Shown here one piece after another: positions 1 to 7,225 of a DNA stretch of 13,770 nt. The notes under the pieces are model-generated. The model had not been told where the DNA came from. It made no database searches and was given only the letters and a program-made list of their open reading frames with translations. Numbering within the stretch: position 1 is the stretch's first letter; every line of letters begins with the position of its first letter. This stretch comes from an uncultured Bacilli bacterium (lineage in GTDB: Bacteria > Bacillota_I > Bacilli_A > RF39 > UBA660), in assembly GCA_934149245.1 (NCBI GenBank), contig CAKPER010000031.1, positions 1 to 13,770 of the forward strand. Direction: 5' to 3'. The position numbers were made by a program, and so were the translations under genes.

Positions 1-34
1 ATTGAAAAGTTTTATAAAAATTTTATTCATAAGA

Positions 35-60
35 AAACCCTTAGAAAAAATCTAGGGTTT
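35..60. terminator. Hairpin downstream of the SPFH gene (second, possibly bidirectional terminator)
   Basis: The left arm AAACCCTTAGA and the right arm TCTAGGGTTT pair with one bulged base across an A-rich loop. Read on the minus strand, the right arm runs straight into TTTTCTT, so it could act as a back-up terminator 3' of the SPFH gene. It could also end a plus-strand gene that lies left of the window. The stem is clear; the direction in which it works is inference. Confidence 0.45.
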
Positions 61-72
61 GTCTACACTCTG

Positions 73-103
73 AAAAAGAAGATTTTTTTATAATCTTCTT
101 TTT
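73..103 (-). terminator. Intrinsic terminator of the SPFH gene, overlapping its stop codon
   Basis: A perfect 12-bp inverted repeat (AAAAAGAAGATT at 73-84, AATCTTCTTTTT at 92-103) encloses a 7-nt loop. The gene's last codons and its TAA (88-90) sit inside the hairpin, so the Lys-Arg-Arg-Leu tail is encoded by one arm. On the minus strand the second arm ends in a T run, as expected of a rho-independent terminator. Confidence 0.75.
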
Positions 104-1116
104 GTATACTTTTTAGGCTCCAATTCGTTCAAGTTTTCAGCATCATCTACATCAACTTCTCTTGCATCAGCATCTATAATTTGTTGTTGATTATTATTAG
201 AATTATTATTTCCAAGTCTACCACTAATTTGTTGCAATAACATTTCAGCTCCAGATAATTGTTGACCTGATGTATTAACAAATACTTGTGCTCCTGGAGT
301 TCTAGCTAGCCACATATTAGTATACATCTTAACAAATTCTAGTAATTCTTGTCCACTATAACCATATTTCATCCCTTGTGCTAAAGCTTCATCCATAATT
401 TGTCTATCAGTCTCAGACTCAAATTTCTTTATTTTTCTATTATATTCTGCTGTCTTAACCCCTTCTTTAGCAACTTCAGTTTTCATTCTAGCTTCTTCTA
501 TTTCTTTAGGCAAGCTTGAATTTTTAAAATAGAAATCCAAAATTTCCAAACCACATTTAGCTGCAAATTCATTCAATATTCCAGTAGGATCAATTTCATT
601 TAATCCTATTTTCTGTCTCTGCTTAATATAATTAACATCTTTCTTCGCAACCCATCCGCTTATAACACTTATCATTAAATCTTTTAACTCATCTAGTGGA
701 TTATTTGAGTAAAATAAATATCTCATAGGATTAACTATTCTTAATCTTATCGCTGGATCCAATTCTATATCACACCCAGAATTTTCAACATCTGTATGGA
801 ATCTAAATCCACCAACATCATTTGAATCAGGACTATAATCTATACTAGTAGCATTAACCGGTACCAAAATAGATTTAGAAAACAACGGATTAACATAATG
901 TAGACCTGGTCCCAAAAGAACATAATTATCTAAATCTGTTCCAGGATTTACCCTATCTATTACTAATAATTTAGCATTTGAAGGTACATTTACTAATCCT
1001 TTCTGTAATTGATACCAATTTGGTCCAAATGTAGTATAGGGTTTTTCATCAGCCCCATCTGGTATAAATGGTTTAAAAGCATTTGTCTTTTCTTGCAATT
1101 TAGGTTTTCTATCCAT
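88..1116 (-). CDS. SPFH/band 7 domain protein (stomatin/prohibitin-like)
   Basis: The protein has 342 residues. Residues about 40-225 read as an SPFH/band 7 domain: a beta-rich start (LLVID, then GPGLHYVNPLF at 69-79, the usual 'PG.h.v.P' turn), followed by a charged helix (about 203-250) of the kind that oligomerises in prohibitins and flotillins. The C-terminal part has a motif with QQLSGAEMLLQQI (285-297), then an Asn/Gln-rich linker (302-312) and an acidic-to-basic tail. No transmembrane segment or signal peptide is visible, so it is probably cytoplasmic or peripheral at the membrane. SPFH proteins generally form large ring or cage scaffolds at membranes; the role here is unknown. The start ATG at 1116 follows AAGGGGG at good spacing, and a strong promoter lies upstream. 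It is the last gene of the block that starts with the sigma factor. Confidence 0.8.
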   Translation of the reverse strand: MDRKPKLQEKTNAFKPFIPDGADEKPYTTFGPNWYQLQKGLVNVPSNAKLLVIDRVNPGTDLDNYVLLGPGLHYVNPLFSKSILVPVNATSIDYSPDSNDVGGFRFHTDVENSGCDIELDPAIRLRIVNPMRYLFYSNNPLDELKDLMISVISGWVAKKDVNYIKQRQKIGLNEIDPTGILNEFAAKCGLEILDFYFKNSSLPKEIEEARMKTEVAKEGVKTAEYNRKIKKFESETDRQIMDEALAQGMKYGYSGQELLEFVKMYTNMWLARTPGAQVFVNTSGQQLSGAEMLLQQISGRLGNNNSNNNQQQIIDADAREVDVDDAENLNELEPKKYTKRRL

Positions 1117-1148
1117 AACTTAATTCCCCCTTAAATTTATTGGTTTAT

Positions 1149-1177
1149 ATAATATCACTCAATAGTTAATTTGTCAA
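1149..1177 (-). promoter_or_regulatory. SigA-type promoter of the SPFH gene
   Basis: On the minus strand a consensus -35 TTGACA (1172-1177) is followed after exactly 17 nt by TATTAT (1149-1154). It lies about 33 nt upstream of the SPFH start codon. The SPFH gene can therefore be transcribed independently of the genes before it. Confidence 0.7.
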
Positions 1178-1187
1178 TATATTTTCA

Positions 1188-1445
1188 CTAATTTTCTGCT
1201 ATTTTTATTGCTTTATGCAAAAATAACCCTAATAACTTTGTAATTACTTCTTGATCTTCAACTAAAACTAAATATTCATTATCTTCTAACTCAAAAAAAC
1301 AATAATCATTATCCAACATTTCCTCATCACTACCAGTATATTCTACTGCATAAAAATAAGTAATTCCATCTAATTCATTTTTATCTATCAAAAAATATTC
1401 CTTATTATTATCTAATGTTACAATATCATTAATGCCAAAACTCAT
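1188..1445 (-). CDS. Small acidic DUF1292-like protein
   Basis: The protein has 85 residues and is strongly acidic. The pattern of short beta strands (DIVTLDNNKEYFLIDK, then a Tyr-rich strand, then an acidic loop and EYLVLV) resembles the DUF1292 (YrzB-like) family, which is widespread in Bacillota and has no firmly known function. There is no signal peptide or membrane segment. Its ATG overlaps the TGA stop of the preceding gene by 4 nt (ATGA), a classic arrangement for translational coupling. An AAGGGG Shine-Dalgarno lies within the end of that gene. It is probably made together with the 568-residue protein. The family call rests on pattern recognition only. Confidence 0.65.
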   Translation of the reverse strand: MSFGINDIVTLDNNKEYFLIDKNELDGITYFYAVEYTGSDEEMLDNDYCFFELEDNEYLVLVEDQEVITKLLGLFLHKAIKIAEN

Positions 1446-3148
1446 CTTCTACCCCTTCTTCCTTTATTTTCTTCCTTATTATTATTTTCACTCTTATCTT
1501 TAGCTTTTTCCATAGTCTTTTTAATTAATTTTTTATCTCTATAAAAGAAAGCTTTCTTTAGTAATGCTCCTCCTGATAGTAACATAAATGCTGTTACTCC
1601 TAACTGAGGTATTGATACCAAATCAGCCCCCCAATTTATCATTAATGAAATAGTATTAAATACTCTTTTTGCCCCCCAAACTCCTAAAGCAATTCCTCCA
1701 AGAGCTAAGCCACTTCTCTTAGCATTTACTACTTTATAACGTTTTCTAATTTCAGCATTTTTTTGTTTATTATTATTAGAATTATTAGTTTTATTTGTTC
1801 CATGATTAGTCTGACTATTATTAGAAGAATTGGTATGATTACTATTATTTTGTTGTCTCTTTTCATTACTTACCTGCTTATTAGCTTTTTCTTCAACATC
1901 ATAATTAAAGCTATTTTCTAATTCTTTAACAACAAGGTTCACTAAATCCATTACATCTTTATCTGCTATCTTTCCAGCATTATAATTTGTAAGACAATCT
2001 TTTAAGCTCTTTAATAAAATTTCTAATAATCCTTCATAACCAACATTTCTAGATTTTATTAAATCATAATCTTCTTCCATATAACCTATCAAAGTCTCTA
2101 AAACTAATGCTACATCATTTTTTTTATTTTTATTCTGTTGTTGCTTATTTCTTTTACTATCTTGTCTTTTTTTCATATTTTCTGAGGCATTATAAAGAAA
2201 AGTCTTATCTAACACTTCAGCAACATAATCTATTAATTCCTTAGTATCAGTATCATTAACATTACCTTTCCTATATTTATCAAGGCACCCTTCCAATTCT
2301 TTAAGTAGTATACCCAATAAACCTTCTTCATCAACATTTTTAGCTTTTATACTATCATAATCATTTTTTATACAATCTATTAAGTTTATTAGCATTACTT
2401 CTGTATCACTTTGATTTTTATCTATTTTTTCATTATCTAATTGGAAAGAATATATTGTCTCCTCAGCACTCTCTTTAACTCTTTTATACTCACTTTCTAA
2501 TACATACTGTTCCATTTTATACTTATTATCCGTATATTTTGATTGTTTACTTGCTATAAGCTTTAATATTTGATCCTTTATATTTTCTAACTTACTTACA
2601 TCTACTTTTTGTCTATTTTTAACTTGTTCCTTATACTTGTCAACTAATTCATTATATTTATCTTCAAGTTCTTTTACATCCCCAAGAATTTCTTTTCTTC
2701 TTCTTGCTTTTAAAATATCCAGCACTTGATCCTGAAAATCCATTACTTGCTGTTTATTAGCTTTATTAGCTTTAATATTATTTTCAAATTCTTCTAATGC
2801 AGCCAACAAGTCATCATCATTTTCAGATAACAGTTCCTTAATACCTTTCAAAAAAAACAAATTCTCTCGAATATTACTTTTTTCTTCATTGCTTTTCTTT
2901 AAAGAATTTACTAAATCTTCCATCTTTGATATTATTTCTCGTCCTTCATCTAAAGATTTAGGATTAAAAGAATCCAAAGATTTTGCATCAGCATAAAATT
3001 TATTTCTGTATTGCTTTACTTTATTATGGAATACATCAATATTCACAAACTTATCTTGTTTTTTTAACTCTTCACACTCTTTTTTTAACGATTCAAATTG
3101 TTCATTCAATTTTTTTAATATTTGATTTTGCGACGTTACACTTGCCAT
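1442..3148 (-). CDS. Coiled-coil protein with duplicated helical domain and C-terminal membrane hairpin
   Basis: I do not recognise this 568-residue protein. Residues 1-240 are highly charged helix typical of coiled coil. Residues about 250-320 and 345-417 are two copies of one helical module (both contain DYD.IK..NV..EGLL.ILLK.L..CL..Y). A low-complexity Asn/Ser/Gln linker (about 430-465) follows. Then come two hydrophobic segments (about 480-500 and 510-532), and a very basic tail ends in GRRGRR. The layout suggests a long cytoplasmic filament or scaffold tethered to the membrane near its C-terminus. The start ATG has GGAGG 7 nt upstream (3156-3160) and its own promoter. It is stop/start coupled to the DUF1292-like gene. 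It could act with the neighbouring SPFH scaffold, but that is inference. Confidence 0.75.
   Translation of the reverse strand: MASVTSQNQILKKLNEQFESLKKECEELKKQDKFVNIDVFHNKVKQYRNKFYADAKSLDSFNPKSLDEGREIISKMEDLVNSLKKSNEEKSNIRENLFFLKGIKELLSENDDDLLAALEEFENNIKANKANKQQVMDFQDQVLDILKARRRKEILGDVKELEDKYNELVDKYKEQVKNRQKVDVSKLENIKDQILKLIASKQSKYTDNKYKMEQYVLESEYKRVKESAEETIYSFQLDNEKIDKNQSDTEVMLINLIDCIKNDYDSIKAKNVDEEGLLGILLKELEGCLDKYRKGNVNDTDTKELIDYVAEVLDKTFLYNASENMKKRQDSKRNKQQQNKNKKNDVALVLETLIGYMEEDYDLIKSRNVGYEGLLEILLKSLKDCLTNYNAGKIADKDVMDLVNLVVKELENSFNYDVEEKANKQVSNEKRQQNNSNHTNSSNNSQTNHGTNKTNNSNNNKQKNAEIRKRYKVVNAKRSGLALGGIALGVWGAKRVFNTISLMINWGADLVSIPQLGVTAFMLLSGGALLKKAFFYRDKKLIKKTMEKAKDKSENNNKEENKGRRGRR
1898..2401 (-). 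repeat. Internal duplication of a ~71-codon module
   Basis: Two copies (2189-2401 and 1898-2116) sit within the 568-residue protein, separated by a Lys/Gln-rich linker. Shared positions include DYD.IK..NV, EGLL.ILLK.L, a conserved Cys followed by L..Y, and D..+L+..V...L...F.Y. Similarity is also visible at nucleotide level in the segment encoding NV..EGLL, consistent with duplication and not only with helical convergence. Confidence 0.7.
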
Positions 3149-3172
3149 CTTTATACCTCCATCTTTATGATA

Positions 3173-3200
3173 ATTATAACATTATATTTTAATTTTTCAA
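3173..3200 (-). promoter_or_regulatory. SigA-type promoter of the coiled-coil/DUF1292 gene pair
   Basis: On the minus strand TTGAAA (3195-3200) is followed after 16 nt by a perfect TATAAT (3173-3178). It lies in the 67-nt gap after the sigma-factor gene, about 25 nt upstream of the coiled-coil start codon. Confidence 0.65.
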
Positions 3201-3215
3201 CTAAAAGAAATAAAT

Positions 3216-4403
3216 TTACTTATTGTTTTTAGTTCTTCCAGTACTATCTATCAACAATTTTTTTCTTAATTTCTTCTTTGACTTTTCTAATAAATGATTT
3301 ATACGCCTTGGTTTTATATTTAATATTTGTTCTATTTCTTTATAAGACTTAGCATCTTGATCAAAGCCATAAAATAATTTTACTACTTCTATCTCTTCTT
3401 CTCTTAATGTACTTATTAATAAATCATTTATATCTATCTTATCAGTTTTTTCTACTAAATTAGCATATTCATCTCTATCATCAGAAACCACATCTTGTAA
3501 TTTTACTCCATCACTATCAGGCAACACTTTATCTAAAGACAAACACTCTGGATACTCTATAAATTGCCTTAATAAATTAATTATTTTATAACTCCAATTA
3601 TACTTATTCTTAATATCATCAATACTTGGATACACTCCATTACAAATATAAAATTCATTATAATATTTCTTTAATTTTCGTAAATTTTCCTCTTCTCCTA
3701 CAGGAACTCTAACTAATCTTCCGTACCTATCATTATATCTTGTCATATAATTATTAATAACCCTCGTAGCATAACTAGAAAATTTAATACCTTTACCAAC
3801 TTTATAAGTATCTATAGCTTTTACTAAACCACATATTGCAATATTAATATTATCATCTAAATATTTATAATCTACACTCCTCGTTCTAGCAACATGAATC
3901 GCTAACTTTAAATTTTTTCTTATTAGAATCTCTCTTTCTCTAAGATACAATATATAACCATTAATTAAATCATATGGTTTCTCTATAACTATTCTCTTTC
4001 TTCTAAATAAATTATACTTGTCTCTTTCTCTAAAATACTCATCTACCTCATCAGAAGTTGGTAATTTATCTTCCTTTATCAATTCAAGATAATAAGAAAG
4101 ATAATAATTTATTACTTTAGCACTCATACTTTCTTTAAAAAAGCCACTTTGATAATAACATTTTAATAGATTTAATATTGCTTTTTGTTTTTTCTTTGTA
4201 TCAATAGATGTCAAAACGCTACTAAAATCTATTATTTTTTCACTATCATCATTATTATTTATTATTGCATTCTTAAATTTTGATAAGAAATTATTAATCT
4301 CTGTAAACAAAAAAATTTCATCATCACGAGATAATAACTTTTCATTATCTAACTCTAGTTCTTTTATTTTATCTTCTACATTTACTTCATCATCTAAAAT
4401 CAT
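3216..4403 (-). CDS. RNA polymerase sigma factor, divergent sigma-70 family
   Basis: The protein has 395 residues. Region 2 is at about 160-222 (RKNLKLAIHVA, then KYLDDNINIAICGLVKAID for region 2.1-2.2, and GIKFSSYATRVINNYM for region 2.3-2.4), continuing into RLVRVPV. Region 3 is at about 236-285. Region 4 (328-383) starts STLREEEIEVVKLFYG and ends in a helix-turn-helix (SYKEIEQILNIKPRRINHLLEKSKKKLR). The first ~155 residues are long and unrelated to the usual sigma regions. The Trp pair normally found after 'FS.YAT' is replaced by Arg-Val, so promoter melting or -10 recognition probably differs from a housekeeping factor. The start chosen is ATG at 4403, 9 nt after AGGAG; a TTG three codons upstream sits too close to the Shine-Dalgarno. 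It is an alternative sigma factor, and its regulon is unknown. Confidence 0.85.
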   Translation of the reverse strand: MILDDEVNVEDKIKELELDNEKLLSRDDEIFLFTEINNFLSKFKNAIINNNDDSEKIIDFSSVLTSIDTKKKQKAILNLLKCYYQSGFFKESMSAKVINYYLSYYLELIKEDKLPTSDEVDEYFRERDKYNLFRRKRIVIEKPYDLINGYILYLREREILIRKNLKLAIHVARTRSVDYKYLDDNINIAICGLVKAIDTYKVGKGIKFSSYATRVINNYMTRYNDRYGRLVRVPVGEEENLRKLKKYYNEFYICNGVYPSIDDIKNKYNWSYKIINLLRQFIEYPECLSLDKVLPDSDGVKLQDVVSDDRDEYANLVEKTDKIDINDLLISTLREEEIEVVKLFYGFDQDAKSYKEIEQILNIKPRRINHLLEKSKKKLRKKLLIDSTGRTKNNK

Positions 4404-4438
4404 TTTTTCCAACTCCTAAGTCAACTAACTTGGTGCTT

Positions 4439-4467
4439 ATACTAACATTCTCTTTAATAGAAGTCAA
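4439..4467 (-). promoter_or_regulatory. Candidate promoter of the sigma-factor gene
   Basis: On the minus strand TTGACT (4462-4467) and TAGTAT (4439-4444) are separated by 17 nt, about 35 nt upstream of the sigma start. The -35 is good and the -10 is moderate (4 of 6). It begins directly after the T tract of the GAPDH terminator. Confidence 0.5.
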
Positions 4468-4468
4468 G

Positions 4469-4499
4469 AAAAAAAAGAATTAGCATTATACTAAAACTT
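4469..4499 (-). terminator. Probable intrinsic terminator of GAPDH
   Basis: On the minus strand AAGTTTTAG (4491-4499) pairs with CTAATTCTT (4475-4483), 7 of 9 positions, around a 7-nt loop. A T run follows directly (4474 down to 4469). The stem begins at the base after the GAPDH stop. The stem is weak and AU-rich, so the call is moderate. Confidence 0.45.
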
Positions 4500-5504
4500 T
4501 TATTTTGTTTCTAAAATTTTTGCAGTTCTAACCATTTGGTTGGAATAACCCATCTCATTATCATACCAAGCAACTACTTTATATAACTTCTTACCATCTA
4601 CTTCCACCAAACTAGTTAAACTACCATCTACTAATGAACCACATGTTGTTCCAATTATATCTGATGAAACAATAGGATCTTCTGTATAATTTAATGTTTC
4701 ATTAATATTCTTCTTAAAGCAATTATTTATCTCATCTACTGTTGTATCTTTTTCTAGTTCAATAACTAAATCTATTAAAGAACCATCACTAACAGGAACT
4801 CTTATAGCTCCTCCTTTAAATTTTCCTTGAAGATTTGGTAACACTTTCCCAATAGCACTAGCAGCCCCTGTTGAAGTAGGTACTATATTAGCAGCACATC
4901 CTCTACCTCTTCTTGAAGCTATTCCTTTTTTATGAGCAACATCTAATGTTACTTGATCATTAGTATAAGCATGAATAGTAGTCATATATCCTTTTACTAT
5001 CTTAAAGTTATCATCTAAAACTTTTAATACCGGAGCTAGGCAATTAGTAGTACATGAAGCTGCACTTATAATTTCCTCACTACCATCTAATATATCATCA
5101 TTAACATTATATACAATTGTCTTCACATCTCCTTTAGCGGGAGCTGAAATAATTACTTTTTTAGCTCCTGCCTCAATATGAGCATGTGCTTTCTCACTAG
5201 ATGTAAATCTACCAGTACACTCAAAAACTACATCAATTCCCATATCAGCCCAAGGTAAATTTTTAGGTTCTGTCTCACTATAAACATCTATATGTCTACC
5301 ATCAACTATTATTCCTTTATCATCATAGCTTATTTCATCACATTTATATCTTCTATGATTAGTATCATATTTTAATAAATATGCCAATTGCTCACTATCT
5401 GTTAAATCATTAATAGCAACTACTTCTAACTCTGGAATATCTTCCATTATTCTAAATACTAATCTTCCAATTCTTCCAAAGCCATTTATTGCAACTTTCT
5501 TCAT
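4500..5504 (-). CDS. gap: Glyceraldehyde-3-phosphate dehydrogenase (NAD-type)
   Basis: The protein has 334 residues, the full length for the family. It makes 1,3-bisphosphoglycerate from glyceraldehyde 3-phosphate in the cytoplasm (glycolysis). The N-terminal Rossmann fold starts with NGFGRIGR (7-14). AINDLTD (30-36) carries the acidic residue that favours NAD over NADP. The active site is SAASCTTNC with catalytic Cys151, and the partner His178 is in TTIHAYT. The C-terminal WYDNEMGYS motif is present. The start is placed at ATG 5504, 9 nt after TAGGAGG (5514-5520); an in-frame ATG at 5513 abuts the Shine-Dalgarno and is unlikely to be used. It stands alone as a single-gene unit, divergent from the ABC importer operon. 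Confidence 0.96.
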   Translation of the reverse strand: MKKVAINGFGRIGRLVFRIMEDIPELEVVAINDLTDSEQLAYLLKYDTNHRRYKCDEISYDDKGIIVDGRHIDVYSETEPKNLPWADMGIDVVFECTGRFTSSEKAHAHIEAGAKKVIISAPAKGDVKTIVYNVNDDILDGSEEIISAASCTTNCLAPVLKVLDDNFKIVKGYMTTIHAYTNDQVTLDVAHKKGIASRRGRGCAANIVPTSTGAASAIGKVLPNLQGKFKGGAIRVPVSDGSLIDLVIELEKDTTVDEINNCFKKNINETLNYTEDPIVSSDIIGTTCGSLVDGSLTSLVEVDGKKLYKVVAWYDNEMGYSNQMVRTAKILETK

Positions 5505-5546
5505 CTCTATCATCCTCCTATAATTAATTTACCAAATATTTATTAA

Positions 5547-5575
5547 TTTATCAACATTGTTAACTAAAATTGCAA
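5547..5575 (-). promoter_or_regulatory. Candidate GAPDH promoter
   Basis: On the minus strand TTGCAA (5570-5575) is followed after 17 nt by GATAAA (5547-5552), about 43 nt upstream of the GAPDH start. The match is moderate. The -35 hexamer is self-complementary and is shared with the divergent importer promoter. Confidence 0.35.
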
Positions 5576-5597
5576 AAAAGTGTAGAGAGCCTATAAA
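5570..5597 (+). promoter_or_regulatory. Candidate promoter of the ABC importer operon
   Basis: TTGCAA (5570-5575) is followed after 16 nt by TATAAA (5592-5597), giving a leader of roughly 100 nt before the first gene. I looked for a TPP riboswitch in the leader (expected for thiamine-precursor importers) and saw neither its conserved CTGAGA-type segment nor a strong stem. Confidence 0.4.
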
Positions 5598-5700
5598 AAA
5601 TACTTTCTATCTTCTCAAACTTTTTCTTAAACTTATTATCTAAATATTATTAACAAACAAAATATTTTAGAATAAACTATCTATGATTGAAGGAGGAAAA

Positions 5701-6009
5701 ATGAAAAAGAAAGTTTTATTACTTATTTGTACTGCTATTATTGTTATTGGATGTGCTATTTTCTTCTGGCTACATCAAAATAATGATGATGATAGTAACT
5801 TAACTTCTGTCAAAGTAGCAGAAGTTGCTCATAGCATTTTCTATGCCCCACAATATTTAGCTGACTCACTTGGTTATTTTGAAGATGAAGGATTAGATGT
5901 TGAAATTAATCTTACTGCTGGTGCTGACAGTGTTATGTCTGCCGTTTTAGCAGGAGATGCTGATATTGGTTTTTGTGGCACAGAAGCAACTATATATATT
6001 GTTGATTAA
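5701..6009 (+). pseudogene. ABC importer substrate-binding protein, 5' half (gene interrupted by the mobile element)
   Basis: This is the first 99 codons of an NMT1/SsuA-type substrate-binding lipoprotein, followed by three codons (Ile-Val-Asp) and a TAA from the inserted element. The start ATG 5701 has AGGAGG 4 nt upstream. A start at 5683 is less likely because the Shine-Dalgarno lies inside it. The N-terminus is a hydrophobic signal with a lipobox VIGC (lipidated Cys18). VAEVAHSIFYAPQYLADS and ALAGDADIGFCGTEATIY are the usual beginning of the ligand-binding fold. The other half is at 9824-10534. Joining 5997 to 9824 restores one open frame of 335 residues through GTEATIYVYNKGEKDYPV, the conserved junction seen in this family. 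The truncated product lacks most of the binding site and should be non-functional. Confidence 0.88.
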
Positions 6010-6017
6010 GTAGAAAA
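5974..6017. other. attL: left junction of the inserted element
   Basis: Host sequence up to the ATAT at 5994-5997 is followed by element sequence ATTGTTGATTAAGTAGAAAA (5998-6017). That 20-bp end is an imperfect inverted repeat (17 of 20) of the element's other end at 9800-9819. The exact strand exchange lies somewhere within the 4-bp ATAT shared with attR. Confidence 0.8.
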
Positions 6018-6023
6018 AAAGAA

Positions 6024-7211
6024 CTATTTTATCACAAATAAAATAATTCCTGATGCTACTAATAACAATAACGAAATTCCAAAAATAATTACTGGCAAAT
6101 TAACAAAACCTGCATTAGTCCTTTGTGGTGTTCCATATGGATTAGTTTTCTTTAAAACTCTTACTTTTTTTTGTCCATATTGATTAGTCAATCTCTCTTC
6201 TTGTTGTTCTTCTTTTACTGTTACATCACTTTCTATTGGAACATCATCATCCATACTAGAAGAACTAGCATTATTCCCATCAAAATGATAGCCATAACTA
6301 GGAGACTGAGAAGACTGTTCATAACTTTTGCTAGTAACACCTTCTTTTTGAACATGAGCTTCTTTTATTTCACCATTATCTTTATTTATTGTATGAAACT
6401 TCCCGTCTTCTGATTTTATAATACCAGTCTCATTAGAAACACGACCATTTATATTTTTATCTTCTGCAAATCTATTAGCCTTTGCTTCTGCCATAGTATT
6501 ATTTACATTTTCACTTGGATTATTAAGCTCATACTCTTTTAAATTTTTTTGCTCTATTAACTGTTTTTGAAGCATTTGAAAAATCTCTGCTTGTGTTATC
6601 ATTCCAGCATTAAAAGCTCTTCTAACACTAGGATTTTCCATCATATATTTATCATACAAAATTTTTAATTCTTCTCCATTATCAAGTATTCCTAAGTTTG
6701 CTACTACCTTATTTTCACCAGCAACTTCTGTATATTTCATACCATTAGCAGCCTCTATTTGACGACTTCCATCTAACTCTCTATTTGCAGTCTCTACTAC
6801 CTCTTCCTTCTTTTCTTCCTCTAGTTGATAATCACGACTTTTTTCTATATCAATATTAGTAATACCAATATTTCTAGCAGATGTAGTAATCTTTTCTTCT
6901 TCTTCCTTAGATGAAACAATAAATTTAAACCTTACACTACCTAAAGATACTCCAAGTTTACTCATTTCATTAATAAGTGCACTTAACATATTAACTATAT
7001 TTTGAACATCATCTATCTTTTCTAACATAATACATACTTCATTAGAATTTATATTAACTCTATTATTATCATGCAATATAACAACAATTCTATTTATATT
7101 CCTCATACTATTATTCTTAGTTGTCCAATAAATACTAGTTTTGCCATTATTTAACTTTATTCCCTTTATATCATAACTCGCATTATCAATATTTACTATT
7201 TTATAACTCAT
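6024..7211 (-). CDS. Element-encoded tail-anchored protein, unknown function (paralogue of the preceding gene's product)
   Basis: The protein has 395 residues and belongs to no family I recognise. The N-terminal domain (about 1-125) is an alpha/beta unit (strands RIVVIL, EVCIML and RFKFIVS; a helix with NIVNMLSALINEM). It shares a spaced pattern with the 195-residue product just upstream. A Lys/Glu-rich linker follows. Residues 180-225 hold a predicted helical segment (YMMENPSVRRAFNAGMITQA). A long polar, Ser/Asp-rich region (230-345) leads to one hydrophobic stretch (about 370-393) ending four residues or fewer from the C-terminus, with no signal peptide. This implies a tail anchor with the bulk in the cytoplasm. 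It starts at ATG 7211 after AGGTG, 14 nt downstream of its partner gene, so the two are co-transcribed. It is the last gene before the element's left end, and no terminator is seen there. Confidence 0.78.
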   Translation of the reverse strand: MSYKIVNIDNASYDIKGIKLNNGKTSIYWTTKNNSMRNINRIVVILHDNNRVNINSNEVCIMLEKIDDVQNIVNMLSALINEMSKLGVSLGSVRFKFIVSSKEEEEKITTSARNIGITNIDIEKSRDYQLEEEKKEEVVETANRELDGSRQIEAANGMKYTEVAGENKVVANLGILDNGEELKILYDKYMMENPSVRRAFNAGMITQAEIFQMLQKQLIEQKNLKEYELNNPSENVNNTMAEAKANRFAEDKNINGRVSNETGIIKSEDGKFHTINKDNGEIKEAHVQKEGVTSKSYEQSSQSPSYGYHFDGNNASSSSMDDDVPIESDVTVKEEQQEERLTNQYGQKKVRVLKKTNPYGTPQRTNAGFVNLPVIIFGISLLLLVASGIILFVIK

Positions 7212-7225
7212 ACTACACCTATCCT

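Noticed and set aside
2983..3192. Plus-strand open frame of 69 codons
   Set aside because: It lies antisense within the coiled-coil gene, has no Shine-Dalgarno and reads as low-complexity Ile/Leu/His. It is a shadow of the real gene.
4500..5513. GAPDH start at ATG 5513
   Set aside because: It directly abuts AGGAGG with no spacing; ATG 5504 lies 9 nt away and begins with the normal MKKVAINGFGRIGR.
5514..5700. Possible TPP riboswitch before the importer
   Set aside because: Family members sometimes carry thiamine precursors, so I looked for the conserved TPP segments and for a strong stem. None is present.
6171..6413. Plus-strand open frame of 80 codons rich in Ile/Phe/Thr
   Set aside because: It is antisense to the tail-anchored protein gene, has no ribosome binding site, and its composition follows from the opposite coding strand.
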